A stretch of DNA of 42,518 bases from Vitreoscilla sp. (GTDB lineage Bacteria; Pseudomonadota; Gammaproteobacteria; Burkholderiales; Neisseriaceae): NCBI GenBank assembly GCA_030150505.1, contig JASLFS010000039.1, positions 1 through 42,518 on the forward strand, written 5' to 3'. Under the pieces are notes generated by a model. That model ran no database searches. It worked only from the letters and a program-made list of their open reading frames with translations, and was not told the DNA's origin. Both the position numbers and the translations under genes were made by a program. The first letter of the stretch is position 1, and each line of letters starts with the position of its first letter. Shown here piece after piece: positions 16,457 to 25,416 of this stretch.

Positions 16457-16505
16457 TTGAAATAATCATAAACAACACTATATATTGATAGTTATTATCA
16501 TTTTA
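16457..16505 (+). promoter_or_regulatory. Promoter with overlapping Fur-box-like site
   Basis: TTGAAA (16457-16462) with TATATA/TATATT around 16479-16486 is a plausible promoter. The sequence from 16487 to 16505, GATAGTTATTATCATTTTA, matches most of the Fur consensus GATAATGATAATCATTATC and covers the expected start point, the classical position for iron-dependent repression. Confidence 0.65.
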
Positions 16506-16517
16506 ATTTGAGCTGAT

Positions 16518-17333
16518 ATGGCAACAAAAAAACAAACTCACCAAACCCTCATTCAAGTCCGCGAAAAAACTTATATTACCCCAAACTACGTCAGGATTGT
16601 ATTTAACTGCAATGATGTCGAGCAATATGCACGCACTACTTTAGGTGCTAATAATAAATTATTCTTGCCCAATCCCAATCAAAACGAAATTGAATTACCG
16701 CTATTTGATACAGAAAAACGTGCATGGGTAGTAAAAGATGAAACAAAACGCCCTAGCGTTCGCACCTACACACATAGAAATATTGATTTAGTTAACAAAA
16801 CATTAACCATTGATTTTGCAATGCATGGCATTGATACTGTTGCTTGTCATTGGGTTAACAAAGCACAACCTGGTGATGAAATTGGAATCACAATGGGCAC
16901 TGAACCACAGGAAATTGTACCAACTGGCTTAGAACACTATATTTTTATTACCGACCCAACAGGGCTCCCTGTAACCGATTCAGTATTACGCTCTCTTCCT
17001 GAGACAGCCAATGCCTATATTATTGCGGAAGTACCTAGTAAAGAAGATGAAATTGAACTAATCTCTCCGGCCAAATTACACATAACATGGCTACATAATC
17101 CAAAACCCGATGAACAAAGTTTTTTAGAACAAGAATTGCGTCAACAAAGTCATCTAGCACTGATAACAAGCAGTCGATTTGCTCATATTACAGCTGAGCA
17201 CTCTGCAGTTCGTTCTTCTCGAAATTACCTACGCAAAGAAAACAATTGGACTCGTGATGATTGTTATGCTTGCGCTTATTGGCAAATAGGAAAAACTGAA
17301 AATCAATTAGGAAAAAAACGAATAGATGACTAA
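16518..17333 (+). CDS. Siderophore-interacting protein (SIP/ViuB family FAD ferric reductase)
   Basis: 271-residue cytoplasmic flavoprotein expected to reduce Fe(III)-siderophore complexes and release iron. The N-terminal FAD-binding barrel contains 'RTYTHRNI', the RxYT motif that contacts FAD, followed by 'FAMHG' and 'ACHWVNKAQPGDEIGI'. The C-terminal SIP domain includes 'IAEVPSKEDE', 'ITWLHNP' and the terminal 'DDCYACAYWQIGK' that corresponds to the GYWRxG block. A Fur-like box sits in its promoter, which supports iron control. No siderophore receptor or synthesis gene is near, so the chelate is unknown. Confidence 0.9.
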   Translation: MATKKQTHQTLIQVREKTYITPNYVRIVFNCNDVEQYARTTLGANNKLFLPNPNQNEIELPLFDTEKRAWVVKDETKRPSVRTYTHRNIDLVNKTLTIDFAMHGIDTVACHWVNKAQPGDEIGITMGTEPQEIVPTGLEHYIFITDPTGLPVTDSVLRSLPETANAYIIAEVPSKEDEIELISPAKLHITWLHNPKPDEQSFLEQELRQQSHLALITSSRFAHITAEHSAVRSSRNYLRKENNWTRDDCYACAYWQIGKTENQLGKKRIDD

Positions 17334-17340
17334 TCACAAC

Positions 17341-17379
17341 AAAACACCTAAAGTAAAATAAATAAACTTTAGGCGTTTT
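17341..17379. terminator. Bidirectional terminator between SIP and the DadA-like gene
   Basis: The arms 17341-17354 and 17366-17379 (core CCTAAAGT/ACTTTAGG) pair with a single A-C mismatch and are flanked by A and T runs. Confidence 0.8.
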
Positions 17380-17383
17380 GAAT

Positions 17384-18637
17384 TTATGAGCCAAAACGAT
17401 TCGCAGCAAATGGTTGTGGGCACACCAAAAGCTCCTCTTCCCCTGTAATCATTTGAGCCAATAATTTGCCAGTTACTGGGCCTAACGTGAAACCTTGGTG
17501 GGCGTGTCCGAAAGCAAACCACAATCCAGAATGCTTATGGGCACTACCAATAATAGGTTTCATATCAGGCAAACAAGGTCGATGCCCAAACCAAGGCTCT
17601 TTTTCGATAACCTGCGTCAAAGGCAATAATTCAAAAGCAATGGCTTCTGTTTCCACCAATTGCTCATTGCGAATCTCAGCATCCATAAAAGTAAACTCAG
17701 CGCCTGTGGTCAATCTAATTCCAGCCTCCATTGGCCCTAAAACAAAACCATTATCTTCATCAACAATACTATGATTTAAAAATGCGTTCTCTTTCAGAGC
17801 ATAATGCTGATGATAACCACGCATTGGAAACAGTGGAAACTGATAACCCAAACCTTGCACCAAATTTGTAGACCATGGCCCTGCTGCAATCACCAAGCAC
17901 GGGCTTTTTAAAGTTTCCTGAGCAGTATTGATGACCCAATGATTATCTTCAAATAACAAATCACGCACTTCAAGCCGCTTAAAATGGCCACCCATTTGCT
18001 CGAAGCTTTTAGCATACTGCTTAACCAACTGGCTTGGATTACTCACTTGCCAAGAATTTAACCAATGTATTCCGCCAACAAATTGCTCAACCTTCAAATG
18101 TGGCTCCAAAACAGCAATCTCAGCCGTTGTTAAAACAGCATACTCGACCCCATATTGCGAAGAAGATTTAGCTTGCTCAATCGCATGATCAAAACTTGCT
18201 TGAGTACGATGCAATTGCAACCATCCTTTTTGATGAATCAAATCCGACGTATCAGATCCATCCATCATTTCTTGATGTGAAGCTGTTGAATGTTCAATTA
18301 GCTGAGCCCACTCTGGCACAATAGCACGGTAATTTTTAGACAATGATGCTTGCCAATACCTCAATAAAGGTTGACGATAATGCATAATTGCTCGGGGACG
18401 ATATCGGATATCCAAACTATTGTTAAATGCAATTCTCCACAACTCCCGAACATCAGTTGGAAACGGATGAGGATAAATGGCCTCTCGTTGAATTAATCCT
18501 GCATTTCCAAATGAAGTCTCTTCCCCTGGTAATTTCTTATCAACCAACGTGACTTGAAAACCTTTTTTCTGTAAATGCCACGCAACAGATACGCCAACCA
18601 TTCCAGCACCAATAACAACCGCTTCTTGCTTAACCAT
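17384..18637 (-). CDS. FAD-dependent D-amino-acid dehydrogenase-like oxidoreductase (DAO family)
   Basis: 417 residues. The N-terminal dinucleotide-binding motif 'VIGAGMVGVSVAWHLQKKG' (Gly10, Gly12, Gly15) is followed by 'LVDKKLPGEETSFGNAGLIQ', the usual glutamate/aspartate plus SxGNAG signature of the DadA-like branch. 'VIAAGPWSTNL' is the second FAD contact, and the C-terminal 'WFAFGHAHQGFTLGPVTGKLLAQM' closes the fold. It probably oxidises a D-amino acid or imino acid and passes electrons to the respiratory chain. It differs from classical DadA, so the substrate is open. It is a single gene with its own terminator region; serC lies upstream on the same strand but is separated by a strong terminator. 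Confidence 0.82.
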   Translation of the reverse strand: MVKQEAVVIGAGMVGVSVAWHLQKKGFQVTLVDKKLPGEETSFGNAGLIQREAIYPHPFPTDVRELWRIAFNNSLDIRYRPRAIMHYRQPLLRYWQASLSKNYRAIVPEWAQLIEHSTASHQEMMDGSDTSDLIHQKGWLQLHRTQASFDHAIEQAKSSSQYGVEYAVLTTAEIAVLEPHLKVEQFVGGIHWLNSWQVSNPSQLVKQYAKSFEQMGGHFKRLEVRDLLFEDNHWVINTAQETLKSPCLVIAAGPWSTNLVQGLGYQFPLFPMRGYHQHYALKENAFLNHSIVDEDNGFVLGPMEAGIRLTTGAEFTFMDAEIRNEQLVETEAIAFELLPLTQVIEKEPWFGHRPCLPDMKPIIGSAHKHSGLWFAFGHAHQGFTLGPVTGKLLAQMITGEEELLVCPQPFAANRFGS

Positions 18638-18707
18638 ATTTCATCCAAAATACCAATAACGGTAATAATTCATTCAAACTGACATTATATTGATCATATT
18701 AATAAAA

Positions 18708-18730
18708 AAAGCCAAGCAAAAGCTTGGCCA
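18708..18730 (-). terminator. serC terminator
   Basis: On the minus strand GCCAAGC, TTTT loop, GCTTGGC and a run of seven T form a textbook intrinsic terminator (stem 18711-18717 with 18722-18728). Confidence 0.9.
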
Positions 18731-18751
18731 TTTTCATCAAGTCAATATCAA

Positions 18752-19855
18752 TTACCCATAGCGACGCTGAAAATCTTTCATAAAATCAACAAGCTTCAAA
18801 ACGCCTTCTATAGGCATCGCATTGTAAATACTAGCACGCATACCACCCACTGCTTTATAGCCTTTTAACAGCATAAGATGAGCTAACTCTGACTCTAAAA
18901 TAAACTTAGCATCCAAATCTGGACCAGCAGCCGTTCTAAAAACAACATTCATTTTTGATCGAACAGAAGGAGCAATTGGATTAATATAAAACCCATTGCT
19001 GTTATCAATCGCATCATAAATTAGCTTGGCTTTAACATCATTGATTTGTTGAATCTTTGAAACACCACCTTGTGCCAATAACCATTCAAAAACCAAATTA
19101 GCCATATATATTGGATAGGTAGCTGGCGTATTGTACATGCCGTCTTTCTCGACATGGCTTTTATAAGACCAAACATCTGGTAAATGGCTACCTGAACGCT
19201 CCAACAAATCCTCACGAATAATAACGATAGTCGCACCAGAAGGACCAATATTTTTCTGCGCACCTGCATAAATAATGCCGAAATCCTCAACATTAACAGG
19301 GCGAGATAAAATATCACTCGACATATCGCATACCAATGGAGGCATATTCTCTCCTGTTGGCAACTCTTGGTATTGCAAACCATGAACAGTTTCATTACTA
19401 ACAAAATGAACAAACGCCGAATCCTGACTCACATCCCAAGAATCAAAAGATGGCAAATCTTGAAATCCAAAACTCGCTTCGCCATTCGCTGCTAAATGAA
19501 TATCCAAATCGGTCAACTTGCCCATGTTTTTGTAAGCAAGCTTACTCCAGTTTCCACTCACTACAGCGTCAGCTCTGTTAAATCCGTTACCAAGATTTAA
19601 TGCCACCATATTAAACTGCGCGCTCGCACCACCCTGTAAAAACAAAATTTTATAATTATTGGGAATATTTAATAATCTACGCAGATTATGCTCCGCATGA
19701 TGTAGAATACTTTCAAATTGAGCAGAACGATGGCTCATGGCCATAATCGGAAAACCTGTACCTTTATAATCAAGCATCTCAGCTTGGGCTTGGCGTAAAA
19801 CAGCTTCTGGTAAAACAGCTGGTCCTGCAGAAAAGTTATAAACTGGAGTATTCAT
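18752..19855 (-). CDS. serC: Phosphoserine aminotransferase
   Basis: PLP enzyme of serine synthesis and of the 4-phosphohydroxythreonine step in pyridoxal phosphate synthesis (EC 2.6.1.52). 367 residues. The opening 'YNFSAGPAVLPEAVL' and 'FPIMAMSHRSAQF' are diagnostic. 'LFLQGGASAQFNMVALNL' binds the cofactor phosphate, the Schiff-base lysine lies in 'IYAGAQKNIGPSG', and the C-terminus has 'GGMRASIYNAMP'. It is monocistronic, with a terminator behind it and the divergent rimP promoter region ahead of it. Confidence 0.97.
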   Translation of the reverse strand: MNTPVYNFSAGPAVLPEAVLRQAQAEMLDYKGTGFPIMAMSHRSAQFESILHHAEHNLRRLLNIPNNYKILFLQGGASAQFNMVALNLGNGFNRADAVVSGNWSKLAYKNMGKLTDLDIHLAANGEASFGFQDLPSFDSWDVSQDSAFVHFVSNETVHGLQYQELPTGENMPPLVCDMSSDILSRPVNVEDFGIIYAGAQKNIGPSGATIVIIREDLLERSGSHLPDVWSYKSHVEKDGMYNTPATYPIYMANLVFEWLLAQGGVSKIQQINDVKAKLIYDAIDNSNGFYINPIAPSVRSKMNVVFRTAAGPDLDAKFILESELAHLMLLKGYKAVGGMRASIYNAMPIEGVLKLVDFMKDFQRRYG

Positions 19856-20121
19856 AGCAAAAATAACTCTACATTCCTTAATTTTTTATTGGTTCCATAT
19901 TAATGGCAGATAAAAACCCAAATTGAAAAATATACTTAGTACCCAAGATAAATGTGTTTAATAAGAAAAACTATACACATCTGTAATATTTTTCAATCTG
20001 AATGTTGTCTGATTATTCTAGTCTTCCACAAAGTAATCATCAATAGCTTTCATAAAATTTCATATTTGTAAAAATATTTTGCGATAACAAATACTTTATT
20101 GAAAGTAAATGCAGTTTAACT

Positions 20122-20150
20122 TTGTTTTTCTACTGGCTTTAAGGTATAAT
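20122..20150 (+). promoter_or_regulatory. Promoter of the rimP-nusA-infB operon
   Basis: TTGTTT (20122-20127), 17-base spacer and consensus TATAAT (20145-20150). The predicted leader is about 60 nt. Confidence 0.75.
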
Positions 20151-20178
20151 CTTGACGTTTTTCAATTTTTCTTTCGAG

Positions 20179-20204
20179 AAATGGGCACAAGGCCCATTTT
20201 TTTA
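20179..20204 (+). terminator. Terminator-like hairpin in the rimP leader
   Basis: AAATGGGC (20179-20186) pairs with GCCCATTT (20192-20199) and runs into a T-rich tail, ending only about 15 bases before the rimP start codon. It looks like an attenuator that could let the encoded NusA tune its own operon. Confidence 0.7.
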
Positions 20205-20218
20205 TTTCTAGGAGCAAA

Positions 20219-20644
20219 ATGGACATCCAAAACATTCTAGATAAGACTTTACCTGGTTTGGGTTATGAGCTTGTTGATCATGAATTAACCGCTCAGGGTG
20301 ATCTTCGTATTTTTATTGATAAGCCTGGTGGCATCAACGTAGAAGACTGCGCCACTGTCAGCAATCACTTAACTCGTCTTTTTATGGTTGAAGATATTAA
20401 TTACAAGCGCCTTGAGGTTTCAAGTCCTGGTCTAGATCGTCCTTTAACAAAAGAAGCAGATTTTGTTCGTTTTGCAGGTAACCTAGCAAAAATTAAAACT
20501 CGCCTTCCAATTGAAGGCCAGAAAAAATTCCAAGGACGTATTGTTTCCTGCCAAGACAATACAGCCATCATCTCATTTGATGGCAAAGAAGTGGCTATTG
20601 AGCTAAGCAACATTGATAAAGCGCGTTTAAAACCTGAGTTTTAA
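20219..20644 (+). CDS. rimP: Ribosome maturation factor RimP
   Basis: 141-residue 30S assembly factor needed for late maturation of the head region around S12/S19. The N-terminal alpha/beta domain opens with 'LPGLGYELVDHELTAQGDLRIFIDKPGGINVEDC', and the conserved 'LEVSSPGLDRPL' strand joins it to the C-terminal SH3-like domain. It is the first gene of the operon, has AGGAG before the ATG, and nusA follows 29 bases after its stop. Confidence 0.95.
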   Translation: MDIQNILDKTLPGLGYELVDHELTAQGDLRIFIDKPGGINVEDCATVSNHLTRLFMVEDINYKRLEVSSPGLDRPLTKEADFVRFAGNLAKIKTRLPIEGQKKFQGRIVSCQDNTAIISFDGKEVAIELSNIDKARLKPEF

Positions 20645-20673
20645 ACAAATCATCCCGTTAGGAGAGACAAGAC

Positions 20674-22170
20674 ATGAGTCGTGAAATTTTAACCTTGGTA
20701 GATGCTCTTGCAAGCGAAAAAAACGTAGATCCTGATGTGGTATTTGGCGCATTAGAATTTGCACTTGCTACCGCAGCCAAGAAAAAGTTTAATTTAGAAC
20801 AAATTGACATCCGTACCGAAATCGACCGTAAAACGGGCGACTACAAAAGCTTCCGTCGCTGGAGCATCGTTAAAGATGAAGACTACACTTACCCAGACAT
20901 CGAAATGACTGAGGAAGAAGTAGATGAAAAATTCGGCTTAACAATGACTGAAGGCGAATTCTACGAAGAAGAAATCGACAATGTAGAATTTGGTCGCATC
21001 GGTGCACAAACAGCAAAACAAGTGATTTTGCAACGCATCCGTGATGCTGAACGTGAACAAATACTAAATGAATTTTTGCAACGCCGAGAAAATCTAGTTC
21101 TTGGCACCGTAAAACGCGTTGAACGCCACGGCGCAATCATTGAATGCGGTCGCTTAGAAGCATTGCTACCACGCGATCAAATGATTCCAAAAGAAAACAT
21201 GCGTTCAGGTGATCGTGTTCGTGCCCTATTATTGCGTGTTGACCAACAAGGCAACCGCCCTATCGTTATTCTAACTCGTACTTCCCCAGAGTTTTTAGCA
21301 AAACTATACGAAATGGAAGTACCAGAGATTGAAAATGATTTATTAGAAATTAAAGAAGTAGCTCGCGACCCAGGCTTTAGAGCAAAAATTGCAGTAAAAG
21401 CAAACGACCCACGCATTGATCCTCAAGGAACTTGCATTGGCGTACGTGGTTCTCGCGTAAATGCTGTTTCAAACGAATTAGCAGGGGAACGTATTGATGT
21501 TGTTTTATGGTCTCCAGAAACAGCTCAATTTGTCATTAATGCACTTTCTCCAGCAGAAGTCACTCGCATCTTGATCGATGAAGATCGTCACACCGTTGAC
21601 GTAGTTGTTGCAGAAGACCAACTGGCTTTAGCAATTGGTCGCGGCGGTCAAAATGTTCGCTTAGCAGCCGAATTAACTGGCTGGAACTTAAACATCATGA
21701 CTGTAGACGAAGCTGATGAACAACATCAAGCAGAAGATGACGCTATTCGTGCATTATTCGTCGCTAATTTAGATGTAGATCCTGAAACTGCAACCATTCT
21801 TGTACAAGAAGGTTTCATGAGCTTAGAAGAAGTAGCTTATGTTCCGTTACAAGAAATGCTTGAAATAGATGCATTTGATGAGGATACTGTTAATGCCTTG
21901 CGTAACCGTGCCCGCGATGCCATCTTGAACATTGCTATTGCAGCAGAAGAGCAACTGAAAAAAATTGATGACGACTTAAAAGAATTGGAACTAGATCAAG
22001 ACATTTTGCACAGTCTTGCTGAAGCCGAAATCACAAACCGAGATGACTTAGCAGAACTATCTGTTGACGAGCTAATCGAAATTACAGGTATTACTACTGA
22101 AGAAGCAAAAGATATCATCATGAGCGCACGTTCACACTGGTTTGAAAATGAAGGGGGTGCTAATGAGTAA
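20674..22170 (+). CDS. nusA: Transcription termination/antitermination factor NusA
   Basis: 498 residues, matching the 495 of E. coli. The N-terminal RNA-polymerase-binding domain begins 'REILTLVDALASEKNVDPDVVF'. The S1 domain ('GTVKRVERHGAIIECGRLEALLPRDQMIP') is near residues 135-200, followed by two KH domains ('GVRGSRVNAVSNELAGERIDVVLW' and 'AIGRGGQNVRLAAELTGWNLNI'). Two acidic helix-hairpin-helix repeats at the C-terminus, as in gammaproteobacteria, would contact the alpha subunit CTD. A GGAGAGA ribosome site precedes it. The last eight bases overlap the infB start. Confidence 0.97.
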   Translation: MSREILTLVDALASEKNVDPDVVFGALEFALATAAKKKFNLEQIDIRTEIDRKTGDYKSFRRWSIVKDEDYTYPDIEMTEEEVDEKFGLTMTEGEFYEEEIDNVEFGRIGAQTAKQVILQRIRDAEREQILNEFLQRRENLVLGTVKRVERHGAIIECGRLEALLPRDQMIPKENMRSGDRVRALLLRVDQQGNRPIVILTRTSPEFLAKLYEMEVPEIENDLLEIKEVARDPGFRAKIAVKANDPRIDPQGTCIGVRGSRVNAVSNELAGERIDVVLWSPETAQFVINALSPAEVTRILIDEDRHTVDVVVAEDQLALAIGRGGQNVRLAAELTGWNLNIMTVDEADEQHQAEDDAIRALFVANLDVDPETATILVQEGFMSLEEVAYVPLQEMLEIDAFDEDTVNALRNRARDAILNIAIAAEEQLKKIDDDLKELELDQDILHSLAEAEITNRDDLAELSVDELIEITGITTEEAKDIIMSARSHWFENEGGANE

Positions 22171-24922
22171 GATAACTGTTGAACAACTCGCTAATGAGAT
22201 GAATCAATCAGTTGCTGTTACTTTAGAGCAGCTCAAAGCTGCTGGCATTTCAAAAAAATCAGCACAAGATGACATTAGCCCAGAAGATAAACAACTCTTG
22301 CAGCAAAGCAACACTGCTGCAAGTTCAAATGCAGGTACAATTACTTTGAATTTAAAGAAAAGCTCAACTATTCAAACAAGCAGTGGTGAAGTACAAGTGG
22401 AAACTCGTCGTCGCCGCCGCATTGCTATTCCAACTGACGGTCCTTCTATTGAAGAACAAGCTCAGGCTGCTGTAGCAGAACAAGAGGCTGCCGAAAAAGA
22501 AGCTCGTGAAAAAGCTGAAAAAGAGGCCGCAGAAAAAATTGCTCGCGAAAAAGCTGAAAAAGAAGCCGCAGAAAAAATTGCTCGCGAAAAAGCCGAAAAA
22601 GAAGTTATGCAAAAGAAACAAACAACTCCGCAAACTAATGAAGCAAAACCTGCTGAAACCGCAGAAGCTGAAGAAGTTAGCATTGAATCAATCTTAAGCC
22701 CAGAAGAACAAGCACAACGTGAAGCAGAAGCTGAACGAGCTGATAAACTTCGTCAGGCTCAAGAAGCTTTGTTACGTCAAAAACAAGAACGTCAAGCACG
22801 TCGTGAAGCCGCTAAAAAACAAGCGGAAGATGATAAAAACGCCGCTGCTAAAGCCAAGACACTAAAAGATGCAGCTGAAGCTAAAACGCAAAAAGATGCA
22901 GCTGAAAAATCTAAAAAAGATGCAACAGCTAAACCTGCTGCGGCACCAGCAGCTAACCCTGCTGACAAACCAAAAGCGAAAACCAATCGCAGAGAAGATC
23001 AACAAGATGATCGTCCTCGTGGAAAACGCACTGCCAGAGGCCGTGATAATTCATCTAACAATGATAGCAAATGGCGCTCAGGCAAAGGTAGAGGCAAAGG
23101 TAAACGCCACCAACCAGCTTCTGACATTGAAAACCAACATGGTTTCCATGCTCCAACAGAGCCAGTAATCCATGAAGTTTTAGTTCCTGAAACAATTGTT
23201 GTTTCTGAACTAGCACACAAAATGTCAGTTAAAGCAGTTGAAGTTATTAAAATGCTAATGCAAATGGGCATGATGGTAACAATCAACCAAGTTCTAGACC
23301 AAGAAACAGCAATGATTCTGGTTGAAGAAATGGGACATAAACCAGTAGCAGCAAAACCAGATGATCCAGATGCATTCTTGGCTGAAGGCGATACTGCTAT
23401 TGAATACGAACAAGTTAAACGTCCACCTGTTGTTACAGTAATGGGCCACGTTGACCATGGTAAAACATCATTGCTTGACTACATCCGCCGCTCACGTGTT
23501 GCAACAGGTGAAGCTGGTGGCATTACACAGCATATTGGTGCATACCACGTTAAAACACCTGGTGGTGTAGTAACTTTCCTAGATACACCAGGACATGAAG
23601 CGTTTACAGCAATGCGTGCTCGCGGTGCGCAAGCAACCGACATCGTTATTCTTGTAGTAGCTGCTGATGATGGCGTAATGCCTCAAACCATTGAAGCTGT
23701 TCACCATGCCAAAGCTGCAGGCGTACCAATTGTTGTTGCTATCAATAAAATTGATAAAGACACAGCCAACCCTGAACGTGTTAAACAAGAATTGGTTGCT
23801 CATGAAGTTGTCCCTGAAGACTGGGGTGGCGAGGTTCAGTTTATTGAAGTATCAGCTAAAAAAGGCTTAAACATTGATGCTTTATTAGATGCTGTTCTAC
23901 TTGAAGCTGAAGTATTAGAGCTTACCGCTCCAATTGATGCCCCAGCAAAAGGTATTATTGTAGAAGCTCGTCTTGACCGCGGTCGTGGTGCAGTTGCAAC
24001 CTTATTGGTTCAATCTGGTACTTTAAACAAAGGTGACATGCTTCTAGCTGGCTCAGTATTTGGTAAAGTTCGTGCATTGAATGATGAGAACGGCAAACCA
24101 ATTGACTCAGCAGGCCCATCAATTCCTGTTGAAATTCTTGGTCTATCAGATGTACCAAATGCTGGTGAAGATGCTATTGTTCTAGCTGACGAGAAAAAAG
24201 TACGTGAAATTGCCCTATTCCGTCAAGGTAAATACCGTGATGTTCGTTTAGCAAGACAACAAGCTGCTAAAATGGAAAACCTATTCGCCAACATGGGCGA
24301 AGGTGAAAAACAACAACTATCAATCATCATTAAAGCTGACATGCAAGGTTCATATGAAGCTTTGGCTGGTAGCCTGAAGAAAATGTCTACTGATGAAGTC
24401 CAAGTAAACATTATTCACAGTGGTGTAGGTGGTATCAGTGAATCTGACGTCAACTTAGCCATTGCATCTAATGCTACTATTATCGGCTTTAATACGCGTG
24501 CAGATACCTCAGCTCGTAAATTAGCTGAAAGTGAAGGCGTTGATATTCGCTACTACAACATTATCTATGATGCAATTGATGATGTTAAAGCAGCAATGTC
24601 TGGCATGCTTGCTCCTGAGCAAAAAGAACAAATCATTGGTATGGTTGAAATTCGCCAAGTTATTAGTGTATCAAAAGTTGGTAACATTGCTGGTTGTATG
24701 GTAATTGATGGTATGGTTAAACGTGATGCACAAATTCGTTTAATTCGTAACAACGTTGTTATCCATACAGGCCTTCTAGACTCACTAAAACGCTTTAAAG
24801 ATGACGTTAAAGAAGTTAAACAAGGTTATGAATGTGGCCTAATGTTGAAAAACTATAACGAAATTGAAATTGGCGACCACCTAGAAGTGTTTGAAATGAT
24901 TGAAGTAGCCCGTACGCTATAA
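22163..24922 (+). CDS. infB: Translation initiation factor IF-2
   Basis: GTPase that places fMet-tRNA on the 30S subunit. I place the start at ATG 22163 (MSKITVEQLA), behind an AGGGGG ribosome site, giving 919 residues and an eight-base overlap with nusA; an ATG at 22142 would add seven atypical residues. The order is IF2-N domain, a long Ala/Lys/Glu-rich coiled linker (about residues 90-320), a second IF2-N-like domain, then the G domain with 'GHVDHGKT' from residue 428, 'DTPGHEAF' and 'NKID', and the C-terminal tRNA-binding domains. The linker contains a 39-bp tandem repeat. A strong terminator follows the gene. Confidence 0.96.
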   Translation: MSKITVEQLANEMNQSVAVTLEQLKAAGISKKSAQDDISPEDKQLLQQSNTAASSNAGTITLNLKKSSTIQTSSGEVQVETRRRRRIAIPTDGPSIEEQAQAAVAEQEAAEKEAREKAEKEAAEKIAREKAEKEAAEKIAREKAEKEVMQKKQTTPQTNEAKPAETAEAEEVSIESILSPEEQAQREAEAERADKLRQAQEALLRQKQERQARREAAKKQAEDDKNAAAKAKTLKDAAEAKTQKDAAEKSKKDATAKPAAAPAANPADKPKAKTNRREDQQDDRPRGKRTARGRDNSSNNDSKWRSGKGRGKGKRHQPASDIENQHGFHAPTEPVIHEVLVPETIVVSELAHKMSVKAVEVIKMLMQMGMMVTINQVLDQETAMILVEEMGHKPVAAKPDDPDAFLAEGDTAIEYEQVKRPPVVTVMGHVDHGKTSLLDYIRRSRVATGEAGGITQHIGAYHVKTPGGVVTFLDTPGHEAFTAMRARGAQATDIVILVVAADDGVMPQTIEAVHHAKAAGVPIVVAINKIDKDTANPERVKQELVAHEVVPEDWGGEVQFIEVSAKKGLNIDALLDAVLLEAEVLELTAPIDAPAKGIIVEARLDRGRGAVATLLVQSGTLNKGDMLLAGSVFGKVRALNDENGKPIDSAGPSIPVEILGLSDVPNAGEDAIVLADEKKVREIALFRQGKYRDVRLARQQAAKMENLFANMGEGEKQQLSIIIKADMQGSYEALAGSLKKMSTDEVQVNIIHSGVGGISESDVNLAIASNATIIGFNTRADTSARKLAESEGVDIRYYNIIYDAIDDVKAAMSGMLAPEQKEQIIGMVEIRQVISVSKVGNIAGCMVIDGMVKRDAQIRLIRNNVVIHTGLLDSLKRFKDDVKEVKQGYECGLMLKNYNEIEIGDHLEVFEMIEVARTL
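22502..22604 (+). repeat. 39-bp tandem repeat inside infB
   Basis: Units start at 22502, 22541 and 22580; the first two are complete and nearly identical and the third breaks off after about 25 bases. Each encodes 13 residues, AREKAEKEAAEKI, in the charged linker. The length keeps the frame, so copy number can change without breaking the gene. Confidence 0.9.
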
Positions 24923-24941
24923 TCAATCGCAGCATTTCCAG

Positions 24942-24972
24942 CACGGCGCTTCTGATTAGCGCCGTGTTTTTT
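24942..24972 (+). terminator. Strong terminator between infB and rbfA
   Basis: CACGGCGCT (24942-24950) pairs with AGCGCCGTG (24958-24966) and is followed by six T. A small inverted repeat CTTGAT...ATCAAG with a TAGAAT box (25005-25010) follows and could hold a promoter for rbfA. Confidence 0.9.
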
Positions 24973-25036
24973 GTCCCACACTAAGGATTTAACTTGATAC
25001 CATTTAGAATCAAGCTAATGAAAAAAAGGAATTCTA

Positions 25037-25408
25037 ATGAGAAAACCACAACGTGGCTATGCAAGACAAGACCGTGTACGCGAACAAATCATGCGTGAAA
25101 TGGCGGAATTGGTTAGAACGGGCTTAAAAGATCCTCGAGCTGGCTTTATTACAATCACTGAAGTAGAAGTTACCCGTGATTATAGTCATGCAACGATTTA
25201 CTACACTGTATTTGATGAAGAAACCAGAGAAGTAACAGCTGAAGCACTAGAGCGTGCAAAAGGTTTCCTTCGTAGCGAACTAGCAAAACGCATCACTGTT
25301 TTCCGTACGCCTGAATTGCACTTCAAATATGATGAATCAATTAGCCATGGCATGGCAATTTCAAGCCTAATTAATCAAGTTAGCCAAGAAAAACCCATCG
25401 AAGATTAA
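25037..25408 (+). CDS. rbfA: Ribosome-binding factor A
   Basis: 123-residue KH-like protein that binds the 30S neck during 16S rRNA 5'-end maturation and is important in cold. Family segments are 'RQDRVREQIMREMAELVR', 'DPRAGFITITEVEVTRDYSHATIYYTVF' with the interrupted KH AxG kink, and 'ELAKRITVFRTPELHFKYDESISHGM'. truB follows eight bases later, so they are one transcription unit. An AAAGGAA ribosome site precedes the ATG. Confidence 0.95.
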   Translation: MRKPQRGYARQDRVREQIMREMAELVRTGLKDPRAGFITITEVEVTRDYSHATIYYTVFDEETREVTAEALERAKGFLRSELAKRITVFRTPELHFKYDESISHGMAISSLINQVSQEKPIED

Positions 25409-25416
25409 AACAATTC

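Larger units (their letters stand above)
19856..20218. other. Divergent serC / rimP control region
   Basis: The 363-base gap is AT-rich. Its right end holds the rimP promoter and leader hairpin. The part next to serC has no clear hexamers that I would defend. Unlike enterobacteria, no initiator tRNA gene precedes rimP. Confidence 0.6.

Noticed and set aside
22502..22604. CRISPR-like periodic repeat
   Set aside because: The units are contiguous with no spacers and encode the IF-2 linker in frame.
22462..22683. Antisense frame with repeating Phe-Ser-Ala-Ala units
   Set aside because: It is the complement of the infB linker repeat; low complexity explains the open frame.
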